From an uncultured Bacillota bacterium (GTDB lineage Bacteria > Bacillota_I > Bacilli_A > RFN20 > CAG-631), in assembly GCA_905197115.1 (NCBI GenBank), contig CAJJXN010000025.1:1-18261 (forward strand): DNA of 18,261 nt, read 5' to 3'. Below the pieces are notes generated by a model. It ran no database searches. It saw nothing but the letters and a program-made list of their open reading frames with translations, and had not been told where the DNA came from. Shown piece by piece: positions 7,849-14,555 of the stretch. A program made the position numbers and the translations under genes. How positions within the stretch are numbered: the stretch's first letter is position 1; each line of letters begins with the position of its first letter.

Positions 7849-7879
7849 ACCCCTAATATCACAAGAAAGGATGAATAAA

Positions 7880-9034
7880 ATGAAAAAACATTTTCTTTCT
7901 ATTTTAAGTTTTCTATTCGTGCTTAGCGTCAGTGGATGTAACAAAGAAGCTAAAGAAGAAAAAAAACAATTCGATATTTTGACACAAGATATTTTGGATT
8001 TATTAGATGATAGTTTTAAACTCGAAACAGCCATGCTTTATCAAGGTGTCATTTATAGAGAAGTTTTGTATATGACGCCAACAAGAATTCATAGTGCCGA
8101 TATTATAAACGAAGAAGAATCATTAGGATATTATTTTGAAAAAAGAAATGAAGATGCTGTCATGGTATCGTTAAGTTCTTCTAATGAAATATATGAAGAT
8201 GTAGTATCTAAATGGAGTGAAATAAAAAATCCATTTACCGATTTGCAAATGATTGATTTTAAACGTAATGAGCAAGGGTGGTATGAATTAGAATCAGATT
8301 ATTGGCAAAAAATTGGCTTTCAACTTTATTCTTATGCAGGATGGGAATATTATGATATTCAATTTCGTGTGCTTAATAATCAAATTTATGAGATGAAATT
8401 AGGATTTACAGATGGAAATGAAGAATCGAATATGCTTGCTCGTTTTTCTAATTTTAATGATGTAACTATTGAATTGCCAAAACCTTTAGAAATGACTCCT
8501 GAAACGCAAAAATTAGATACAGCTATGAAAAAGATCGGTTCTAATTATACACTTGAATTTGAGACATCTAGGGGAAATTACAATTTTTACTTCAATGATA
8601 AAGGCATTCATTTCAAAGATGAAGGGTATACAAATGTAAGTCAAGATGGAAAAATTTATTGGTATTCTCATAATTTAGAAACAGATCAATATTATTTTAA
8701 TGAGACGATAAAATCATCCTTAGATCAATATGATTTAAATATATTTAGTACTTTATCAGGTGTTTTCTTTACACCGTTAGGAAATGGAATTTATACAACT
8801 ACCCATCCACTAGCCTTAAGTGATATTTCTTATTATTTATTATATCATTTAAGTGTAATGAGTATAGCAAGTGTACAGTTTTTTATGGATGCGGATGTTT
8901 TGACATCTATTCAGATTATTGCCACTATTCAATATATTGAGAATGGCATAATTAGTGAAATTGAAACAAACTTTAAAATTCAAATTAAAGATGTGGGAAC
9001 GACGACTTATTTTATAGAAGTGCCAAACAAATAA
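7880..9034 (+). CDS. Surface lipoprotein of unknown function, possibly two LolA-like halves
   Basis: This is a 384-residue protein with a lipoprotein signal peptide: MKKH, a hydrophobic core (FLSILSFLFVLS) and lipobox V-S-G-C20, followed by a charged linker (NKEAKEEKK). It should be lipid-anchored on the outer face of the membrane. The ATG at 7880 is chosen because AGG of AAGAAAGG lies 9 bases upstream; ATG 7871 touches that site, and ATG 7820 falls within the promoter. The mature part appears to hold two comparable beta-rich halves (about 32-220 and 228-384), each starting with a helix and ending in strands that read like LolA/LppX-type folds (for example FSNFNDVTIELPKP in the first half). 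I do not recognise a named family; the two-half reading is inference. It is divergent from mtnN and followed closely by the valS leader promoter, with no obvious terminator of its own. Confidence 0.75.
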   Translation: MKKHFLSILSFLFVLSVSGCNKEAKEEKKQFDILTQDILDLLDDSFKLETAMLYQGVIYREVLYMTPTRIHSADIINEEESLGYYFEKRNEDAVMVSLSSSNEIYEDVVSKWSEIKNPFTDLQMIDFKRNEQGWYELESDYWQKIGFQLYSYAGWEYYDIQFRVLNNQIYEMKLGFTDGNEESNMLARFSNFNDVTIELPKPLEMTPETQKLDTAMKKIGSNYTLEFETSRGNYNFYFNDKGIHFKDEGYTNVSQDGKIYWYSHNLETDQYYFNETIKSSLDQYDLNIFSTLSGVFFTPLGNGIYTTTHPLALSDISYYLLYHLSVMSIASVQFFMDADVLTSIQIIATIQYIENGIISEIETNFKIQIKDVGTTTYFIEVPNK

Positions 9035-9043
9035 TCGTTTATC

Positions 9044-9072
9044 TTGACATTTTTAATTAAAATTTGTACTAT
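9044..9072 (+). promoter_or_regulatory. Promoter of the valS T-box leader
   Basis: A perfect -35 TTGACA (9044-9049), 17-nt spacer and -10 TACTAT (9067-9072), starting 9 bases after the lipoprotein stop codon. The predicted transcription start is near 9079, at the 5' edge of the T-box leader. Confidence 0.75.
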
Positions 9073-9079
9073 TAATACA

Positions 9080-9309
9080 TACAAAGAAGAGAAGGAGTAA
9101 AGTTTTTATTCTTTATAGAGAGTTATTGCAGGGTGGAAAATAACAAGAATGAAACTTGAAGGTAGTCTTGGAGTATATTAGGTGAACTAAGAGTAGTCTA
9201 ATCGTGGCTTAGCGTTAATAAGAGTAGAGTGTATTTGTGTTATAAACAAATAAACTAAGGTGGTACCACGTTTACTAAAAGCGTCCTTAGAAATGAAGGA
9301 TGCTTTTTT
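9080..9309 (+). promoter_or_regulatory. Val-specific T-box riboswitch controlling valS
   Basis: This untranslated leader senses uncharged tRNA-Val. Stem I shows AGAGAG (9117-9122) and an apical hairpin GTTATT/AATAAC (9122-9127 with 9139-9144) with the GGGTGGAA loop motif. The specifier is best placed at GTA (9162-9164), just before GTCTTGGAG on the 3' side; GUA is a valine codon. The T-box proper, AAGGTGGTACCACG (9257-9270), forms the antiterminator: CTAAGG (9255-9260) pairs with CCTTAG (9285-9290), and ACG (9268-9270) with CGT (9282-9284), around the 7-nt bulge TGGTACC. The UGGU of the bulge would pair with the ACCA end of tRNA-Val (discriminator A). The competing terminator shares 9281-9288. 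Stems II and III (about 9175-9250) were not resolved. Confidence 0.92.
9281..9309 (+). terminator. T-box-controlled intrinsic terminator
   Basis: GCGTCCTT (9281-9288) pairs with AAGGATGC (9296-9303, one G-U pair) around a 7-nt loop, followed by six T residues. It is mutually exclusive with the antiterminator because CCTT is used by both. Confidence 0.9.
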
Positions 9310-9331
9310 ATTTTAAAAGGAGGAAAAAATT

Positions 9332-11953
9332 ATGAAGGAATTAAATGCCAAATATGATCATCATCTAGTAGAAGAAAAAAAGTATGACCAATGGGTAGAA
9401 AAGGGCTATTTTACAGCTGGCGATATTTCAAAAAAACCATATTGTGTTGTGTTGCCTCCTCCTAATGTAACAGGAATGCTTCATTTAGGACATGCTTATA
9501 ATGGAACTTTACAAGATGTGATTATGCGTTATAAACGTTTAAAAGGATATGATGTTTTGTGGGTAGCAGGAATGGATCATGCCGGAATTGCTACGCAAGC
9601 TAAAATCGAAAAGAAATTAAGAGATCAAGGAATTGATAAATACGATATTGGTCGAGAAGAATTTTTGAAAGTAGCTTGGCAATGGAAAGCCGATTATGCA
9701 AAAACGATTCGTTCACAATGGGCTAAAATAGGAATGTCACTTGATTATTCAAGAGAAGCGTTTACTTTAGATGAAAAAAGAAATGAAGCCGTTCGCAAAG
9801 TATTTGTCACTTTATATGAAAAAGGTTATATATATCGAAAAGAAAAGATTATTAATTGGGATCCCGTTTTAAAGACAGCCTTATCTAATATAGAAGTAAT
9901 TTATAAAGAAATTGAAGGGCATATGTATTATTTTAGATATTACATTGAAAATAGTAAAGATTATATTATTGTAGGTACAACTCGTCCTGAAACAATGTTT
10001 GGTGATGTGGCTGTTGTAGTAAATCCAAAAGATGAACGCTATAAAGATCTAAAAGGCAAAAAGTTAATTAATCCAGCCAATGATGAATTATTAGATGTAA
10101 TTTTTGACCCTTATGTAGATATTGATTTTGCAACAGGGGCGATGAAATGTACTCCTGCTCATGATCCAAATGACTATGCATTAGGAGAAAAATACAACTT
10201 AAAGCAAATTGTTTGTATGAACTTAGATGCAACAATGAATGAACGTGCATTAAAATATCAAGGAATGGACCGTTTTGAGTGTAGAAAGGCTTTAGTCGAA
10301 GAATTAAAAGCAAAAGGATTAGTTGAAAGAATTGATGTTCATATGCATCAAGTCGGTCATTCTGAAAGAAGTGATGCGATTGTTGAACCAACTTTATCCA
10401 AACAATGGTTTGTTTCCATGAAAAAATTGGCACAAAACACATTAAATAAACAAGCAGGAAAAGAAGGTGTTAATTTTTATCCGCAACGATTTGAAAAAAC
10501 ATTTGTTCAATGGCTTGAAAATATAGAAGACTGGTGTGTTTCTCGTCAACTTTGGTGGGGACATCGCATTCCGGCTTATTATAAAAAAGGAACGGATGAA
10601 ATTGTAGTTTCTTATCTTCCTCCAAAAGATATAGAAAACTATGTTCAAGATGAAGATGTCCTTGATACTTGGTTTTCATCGGCATTATGGCCATTTACAA
10701 CACTTGGATGGCCAAATAATACAGAAGATTTAAAACGTTATTATCCGAATGATTTATTAGTAACTGCCTATGATATTATTTTCTTTTGGGTATCTAGAAT
10801 GATGTTTGAAGCCATTGAATTTACAGGACAAGTTCCTTTTAAAGATGTATTAATTCATGGGCTTGTACGAGATGAACAAGGACGCAAGATGTCTAAATCG
10901 TTAGGAAATGGAATTGATCCTATGGAAGTAATTGAAAAATATGGGGCTGACGCTTTAAGATTTTTCCTTTCAACCAATAGTGCTCCTGGAATCGATTTTC
11001 GATTTTCAAGTGAAAAAATTGCTTCAAGTTGGAATTTTATTAACAAGATATGGAATGCCTCCCGTTTTGTTTTAATGAATTTATCGGCAGATTTTAAAGT
11101 TCAAGAAATTCAATATGAACAATTACAATTAGCCGATAAATGGATACTTGCTCGCTTAAATTATGCGATAAAAAATATGGAAGAAAATTTGGAAAAATAT
11201 GAATTTGCAAATGTGGGATCTTATCTAACTTCTCTTATTTGGGATGATTTTTGTTCTTGGTACATTGAAATGTCAAAATTATCTTTAAATAATGAAAAAA
11301 TTGCAGAAAATACGAAACAAGTTTTATATTATGTCTTAAAAGCAATTACAATTCTATTACACCCTTTTGTTCCATTTGTCAGTGAAGAATTATATTTGGC
11401 TTTGCCAGATGCCAAAGAATCCATTCATTTAGAAACATGGCCAAAAGTCATTACTACTTATGATAATGAACAAGTTTTAAAAGAAATGAAAGAAGTTATG
11501 GAAGCGATTGTTTTTGTTCGTAATTATCGTAATACTGAAAATATTTCCAATAAAATAAAATTTCCAATTCTAGTGGAAATTAAAACAGAACTTGGTAAGA
11601 AAGTGATTCTTGAAAATCAAGATCTTTTAATGAAATTCATGAACGCTGAGTCTATTGTAATAAGCACAGAAGTCAATGAAAAAAGTGCTACCCGGATGAT
11701 TACAGAAAATGTCATTTATCATATTATTTATCAAAAAGAAATAGACATACCAAAAGAAATTGCAAAATATGAAGAAGAATTAAAACATTTAAATCAAGAA
11801 GTGAATCGTTGTCAAAGTATGCTTTCTAACGAAAGATTTTTACAAAAAGCTCCAGAAAGCAAGATAAAAGAAGAAAAAGAAAAACTTCAAAATTATCTTT
11901 CTAGAAAAGAAAGTGTCGAAAAACATTTAACAGATTTAAATAAATTAAAGTAA
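9332..11953 (+). CDS. valS: Valyl-tRNA synthetase
   Basis: This is an 873-residue class I aminoacyl-tRNA synthetase charging tRNA-Val in the cytosol. It has the HIGH element as HLGH (51-54) within PPPNVTGMLHLGHA, the KMSKS loop as K519-M-S-K-S523, a CP1 editing domain including GTTRPETMFGD (215-225) and CTPAHDPNDY for removal of misactivated threonine, and DTWFSSALWPF near the return to the catalytic core. An anticodon-binding helical domain (about 600-740) follows, then a C-terminal coiled-coil arm (about 810-873, rich in Glu/Lys) typical of ValRS. The length is normal. AAAAGGAGG lies 8 bases before the ATG. Expression is controlled by the T-box upstream, and a terminator overlaps the stop codon, so it is basically monocistronic. 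Confidence 0.97.
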   Translation: MKELNAKYDHHLVEEKKYDQWVEKGYFTAGDISKKPYCVVLPPPNVTGMLHLGHAYNGTLQDVIMRYKRLKGYDVLWVAGMDHAGIATQAKIEKKLRDQGIDKYDIGREEFLKVAWQWKADYAKTIRSQWAKIGMSLDYSREAFTLDEKRNEAVRKVFVTLYEKGYIYRKEKIINWDPVLKTALSNIEVIYKEIEGHMYYFRYYIENSKDYIIVGTTRPETMFGDVAVVVNPKDERYKDLKGKKLINPANDELLDVIFDPYVDIDFATGAMKCTPAHDPNDYALGEKYNLKQIVCMNLDATMNERALKYQGMDRFECRKALVEELKAKGLVERIDVHMHQVGHSERSDAIVEPTLSKQWFVSMKKLAQNTLNKQAGKEGVNFYPQRFEKTFVQWLENIEDWCVSRQLWWGHRIPAYYKKGTDEIVVSYLPPKDIENYVQDEDVLDTWFSSALWPFTTLGWPNNTEDLKRYYPNDLLVTAYDIIFFWVSRMMFEAIEFTGQVPFKDVLIHGLVRDEQGRKMSKSLGNGIDPMEVIEKYGADALRFFLSTNSAPGIDFRFSSEKIASSWNFINKIWNASRFVLMNLSADFKVQEIQYEQLQLADKWILARLNYAIKNMEENLEKYEFANVGSYLTSLIWDDFCSWYIEMSKLSLNNEKIAENTKQVLYYVLKAITILLHPFVPFVSEELYLALPDAKESIHLETWPKVITTYDNEQVLKEMKEVMEAIVFVRNYRNTENISNKIKFPILVEIKTELGKKVILENQDLLMKFMNAESIVISTEVNEKSATRMITENVIYHIIYQKEIDIPKEIAKYEEELKHLNQEVNRCQSMLSNERFLQKAPESKIKEEKEKLQNYLSRKESVEKHLTDLNKLK

Positions 11954-11977
11954 GTCTAAATAGGACTTACTTTTTTT
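11947..11977 (+). terminator. Rho-independent terminator of valS
   Basis: AAAGTAAGTC (11947-11956, including the valS stop codon) pairs with GACTTACTTT (11964-11973) around a 7-nt loop, followed by a T tract to 11977. Confidence 0.85.
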
Positions 11978-12028
11978 ATAAAAAGATTTTTAAGAAAAGT
12001 TTCCTATATTATAAATAGGAGGGATTAA

Positions 12029-12226
12029 ATGTTAGATAAATTAAAGTATGAAGAATTATCGCTTTGTGAAACAAAAGAAATTAAAGGTGGATTCTTAGGC
12101 TTAGATGTGGTTACTGCTTTTGTTATTTTATCCATGGTGAGTGTTTTAATTTATAAAATTTTTGGTTGTAAAGTGGCGGATATTTCTTTGCCTGGTGGAT
12201 TTAAATTTAAATTACAAGATAAATGA
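12029..12226 (+). CDS. Small peptide with double-glycine leader, coupled to radC
   Basis: This is a 65-residue peptide. Residues 10-21 read LSLCETKEIKGG when aligned to end at G21 (start L10), agreeing with the double-glycine leader pattern L-S-x-x-E-L-x-x-I-x-G-G except for Thr in place of the penultimate hydrophobic position. Such leaders are removed by peptidase-containing ABC transporters during export of bacteriocins or signalling peptides. Cleavage would give a 44-residue core: FLGLD, a hydrophobic helix of about 20 residues, FGCK, then a polar amphipathic tail with a second GG. A different reading is a pilin-like class III signal (G, then F at +1, acidic D at +5, then a long helix). 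AGGAGGG lies 5 bases before the ATG. Its stop codon overlaps the radC ATG by 4 bases (ATGA). No transporter or immunity gene is seen nearby. Whether it is truly exported is open. Confidence 0.7.
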   Translation: MLDKLKYEELSLCETKEIKGGFLGLDVVTAFVILSMVSVLIYKIFGCKVADISLPGGFKFKLQDK

Positions 12227-12921
12227 CACTTAAAAATATACCATTAGATGAAAGGCCACGTGAAAAAGCTCTAAAAAATGGAGTTGAGATATTATCAGAT
12301 AGTGAATTAATTGCAATTATTTTGCATAATGGAACAAAAGGGACATCTGTAATTGAATTAGCGAATCAAATCATTGTAGAATTTGGTGGCTTAAATCATT
12401 TATTGAAAGCCGATTTGAAATGGTTGATGAAAATAAAAGGAATAAATAAAGCGAAAGCCATTGAATTAAAAGTATGCTATGAATTAGCAAATCGATTGAA
12501 TTTAGCCATAGCCAAAAAACAAAAAAAATCGATAAAATCAGCGATTGATATTTATCAAAGATATCATTTACAAATAGGAAATTGCAAACAAGAAATATTT
12601 TATGCTCTTTTTTTAAATGTTAAATTACAAGTGATTCAAGAAGAGAAATTATTTATTGGTGGAAGTGACACTTCTTTTATTGATTTAAAAATTTTATTTA
12701 AAAAAGCTTTACTTTGTGATGCTAAAAAAATTATTTGTTTTCATAATCATCCAAGTGGAGAATCTTTACCAAGTGAAGCAGATTTATTACTAACACAAAA
12801 GATGCTAAAAATAGGTGAATTTATGAACATTAAAATTCTAGATCATTTGATTTTAGGAAATGGAGAATATTATAGCATTGTAGAAAAAAAGCAATATTTT
12901 GTTTCCCAAGCGTCAAAGTGA
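12223..12921 (+). CDS. radC: RadC-family JAB/MPN-domain protein
   Basis: This is a 232-residue protein with the standard RadC layout. It opens with PLDERPREKALKNG and the DSELIAIILHNGTKGTSV helix, followed by a helix-hairpin-helix region (about 63-90, MKIKGINKAKAIELK). The C-terminal JAB1/MPN metalloprotease-like domain carries H174-x-H176-PSG and S184-x-x-D187, the complete JAMM zinc-ligand set, and ILDHLILG follows. RadC is widely conserved, but its biochemical role is unsettled; the original DNA-repair assignment has not held up. The gene has no good ribosome binding site of its own and overlaps the small peptide gene by ATGA, so its translation probably depends on that of the peptide. Placement near minC matches the order in Bacillus, though mreBCD are missing in between. 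Confidence 0.93.
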   Translation: MTLKNIPLDERPREKALKNGVEILSDSELIAIILHNGTKGTSVIELANQIIVEFGGLNHLLKADLKWLMKIKGINKAKAIELKVCYELANRLNLAIAKKQKKSIKSAIDIYQRYHLQIGNCKQEIFYALFLNVKLQVIQEEKLFIGGSDTSFIDLKILFKKALLCDAKKIICFHNHPSGESLPSEADLLLTQKMLKIGEFMNIKILDHLILGNGEYYSIVEKKQYFVSQASK

Positions 12922-12966
12922 CACAATTCAACATTTATTCTTTCTATAATGGATTTGGTGATAAAA

Positions 12967-13446
12967 ATGGATATGAAAAAAACATATAAAATTTGCATTT
13001 CAAGTAAAGAAAATTTAATGGATACAATTTTAAATGAAATTGATCAATTACGTTACGCTAAAAACATTCAAAATCCGATTGTTGAGTTGTGTTTTCAAGG
13101 GTTTAAATTAAACGCTAAAGAAATATATTCTTTATTTGATGAATTAGTGGTTCATAAAGAAATTGTAATTGCGAATATTAGCTTTGAAAATAGTTCAAAT
13201 AATGAAGATAAAATGATTTCATCTAAAACGGTAATTGCAACAACGATATTAGGAGATATCCCTAAAGATATGATTGTCGTGACAAATGGTGATATTTATG
13301 TGATGGGTTCAATAAAAGGAACGATTATTTTAAAAAATGAAGAAGCATGCGTTTATGCAAAAGAAGTAGAGCATGGCAATATACTTGTAAATAATCAATT
13401 TTTAGATTTAGAAAGTTCAAAAGATTATCTTTGTAAAATAAAGTAA
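12967..13446 (+). CDS. minC: MinC-like septum-site protein (divergent)
   Basis: This is a 159-residue protein. Its C-terminal third reads as a MinC beta-helix: TTILGDIPKDMIVVTNGDIYVMGSIKG resembles the G-D-V-x-x-G-x-x-V-x-x-x-G-D-I-x-V-x-G-x-L-x-G pattern (split here: GDIPKDMIVVTNGD, then IYVMGSIKG). The N-terminal part (about 1-85) is short and poorly conserved but in the place of the MinC N-domain. MinC inhibits FtsZ ring assembly away from midcell. The ATG at 12967 is preferred because GGTGA (12957-12961) lies 5 bases upstream; an in-frame ATG at 12949 has no ribosome binding site and overlaps a perfect TATAAT (12945-12950) that may be a -10 box. Another in-frame ATG is at 12973. Its position between radC and ruvAB supports the call. 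No minD follows, which is unusual. Confidence 0.6.
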   Translation: MDMKKTYKICISSKENLMDTILNEIDQLRYAKNIQNPIVELCFQGFKLNAKEIYSLFDELVVHKEIVIANISFENSSNNEDKMISSKTVIATTILGDIPKDMIVVTNGDIYVMGSIKGTIILKNEEACVYAKEVEHGNILVNNQFLDLESSKDYLCKIK

Positions 13447-13449
13447 ACT

Positions 13450-13488
13450 TTCGCCCAATTTCTACATATGATGGTAGTAGTGGGTGAA
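13450..13488 (+). other. GC-rich hairpin covering the ribosome binding site of the next gene
   Basis: TTCGCCCA (13450-13457) can pair with TGGGTGAA (13481-13488), one G-U pair, with an inner CTAC/GTAG helix (13462-13465 with 13474-13477). The 3' arm contains GGGTGA, the only Shine-Dalgarno-like sequence for the ATG at 13493. There is no T tract, so it is not a terminator. Confidence 0.45.
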
Positions 13489-13492
13489 TATA

Positions 13493-13969
13493 ATGTTTGT
13501 AATCGGATTTTTTTTAGAATATATTTTGTTTTTTATTTTATTAGTAGTTTTAACAATTGCTTTATTGTCAGAGTATCGAAAAATTACAATTCATAATTCT
13601 CTTTATTTTCCAACGATTTTATTAGGATTAGGACTTAATTTTCTCTTCTTTGATATTTTTATTGATCCTATTTTAGGAATTAGAAGCGCATTTTTAGGAT
13701 TATGCGCAGGTTTTATTGTGGGAATTATTTTAAAATTGTTCAACATTATTAATAAAGAAAACTTTTGTATATTTTTAGCGATATGTGCCTTTGTAGGAAT
13801 TTATCGCTTCTTTGGATTTATGATCTGTTTGTTAGGGGTATCTGGAGTTTATTTTTTCTTAAACTTGATTACTGGATGTAGATTTTTACCAAGATGGAAG
13901 TGTTTTATTACAAATGGATTTTTAATTTGTATATCGGGCATCATTTATTGTATAATAGTATTAATTTAG
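13493..13969 (+). CDS. Polytopic membrane protein resembling a degenerate A24 prepilin peptidase
   Basis: This is a 158-residue, very hydrophobic protein with about five or six membrane segments. The stretch SEYRKITIHNSLYFPTIL, followed by GLGLNF, resembles the first A24 (CpaA/TadV/ComC) motif D-x-x-x-x-x-I-x-N-x-L, but with Glu where the catalytic Asp should be. Next comes a Gly-rich segment (LGLCAGFIVGIIL), and then NKEN stands where the second GxGD motif is expected. Both catalytic aspartates are therefore absent. The resemblance is to overall layout and is not proof of homology; an MreD-like protein or an unrelated membrane protein are alternatives. ATG 13493 is preferred over GTG 13484, which lies inside the GGGTGA ribosome binding site. 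It sits between minC-like and ruvA, co-directional, and ends 12 bases before ruvA. Confidence 0.55.
   Translation: MFVIGFFLEYILFFILLVVLTIALLSEYRKITIHNSLYFPTILLGLGLNFLFFDIFIDPILGIRSAFLGLCAGFIVGIILKLFNIINKENFCIFLAICAFVGIYRFFGFMICLLGVSGVYFFLNLITGCRFLPRWKCFITNGFLICISGIIYCIIVLI
13927..13956 (+). promoter_or_regulatory. Possible internal promoter for ruvAB
   Basis: TTGTAT (13927-13932), 18-nt spacer and a perfect TATAAT (13951-13956) at the end of the upstream membrane gene. This would place the ruvAB start of transcription near 13963, just before the GGATGGTGAT ribosome-binding region. Confidence 0.4.
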
Positions 13970-13981
13970 GATGGTGATTCT

Positions 13982-14548
13982 ATGATATCGTATTTGAATG
14001 GAGATATCGTCGATATATCATTAGATAGTATTGTAGTAGATTGCAATGGTGTAGGATATCATGTTTATGTTGGCAAACCACAAGATTTTTCATATGGAAA
14101 ATCGCTAGTCTATATTTATTATCAACAAAAAGAAGACGGCGTTTTTTTATATGGGTTTAAAACAAAAAAAGAAAAAGAACTTTTTTTAAAATTAATTGAA
14201 GTTAATGGAATTGGACCTAAAACGGCAAATGGTATTTTAGGTGCAACCACTGTTTCCAATTTGATCAGTGCAATCGAAACTGGTAATTTGGCTTTTTTAA
14301 AAAAACTACCTGCTGTTGGTGCAAAAGCAGCTCAACAAATTGTACTTGATTTAAAAGGAAAACTTGTGATGGATGAAAAACAAGTTTCTAAAACAAATAG
14401 TATGCGTTATGAAGAAGTATATGATGCATTAAGAACATTTGGCTTTAAAGTTTCTGAAATAGATAGTGTTATGAATAAGATTCATAATTTAGATGGATTA
14501 AAAACAGAGCAAATAATTAAAGAATGTTTAAAGTTATTAAGAAAGTAG
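13982..14548 (+). CDS. ruvA: Holliday junction branch migration protein RuvA
   Basis: This is a 188-residue protein with the three RuvA domains. An OB-fold (about 1-62) starts MISYLNGDIVDISLDSIVVD and contains GVGYHVYV. A tandem helix-hairpin-helix domain follows, with LIEVNGIGPKTANGIL (71-86) and LKKLPAVGAKAAQQI (106-120). The small C-terminal domain III (about 140-188) contacts RuvB. RuvA tetramers bind Holliday junctions and load RuvB rings for branch migration. The start is supported by GGATGGTGAT just upstream, the usual MI-x-x-L/I-x-G opening and normal length. ruvB begins 7 bases after the stop codon, the classic ruvAB arrangement; no ruvC is present, as usual for Firmicutes. Confidence 0.96.
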   Translation: MISYLNGDIVDISLDSIVVDCNGVGYHVYVGKPQDFSYGKSLVYIYYQQKEDGVFLYGFKTKKEKELFLKLIEVNGIGPKTANGILGATTVSNLISAIETGNLAFLKKLPAVGAKAAQQIVLDLKGKLVMDEKQVSKTNSMRYEEVYDALRTFGFKVSEIDSVMNKIHNLDGLKTEQIIKECLKLLRK

Positions 14549-14555
14549 GAACATT

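Noticed and set aside
7820..7879. Twenty-residue N-terminal extension of the lipoprotein (ATG 7820)
   Set aside because: It would overlap the -35 box and precede the predicted transcription start, and it would bury the signal peptide; AAGAAAGG points to ATG 7880.
10068..11046. Several minus-strand frames inside valS
   Set aside because: valS is unambiguous over this whole stretch; the antisense frames show composition driven by its complement and lack start signals.
12005..12012. TATATT/TATTAT as -10 box for the GG-leader peptide gene
   Set aside because: The start of transcription would fall on or after the ribosome binding site, and no -35 element is spaced suitably.
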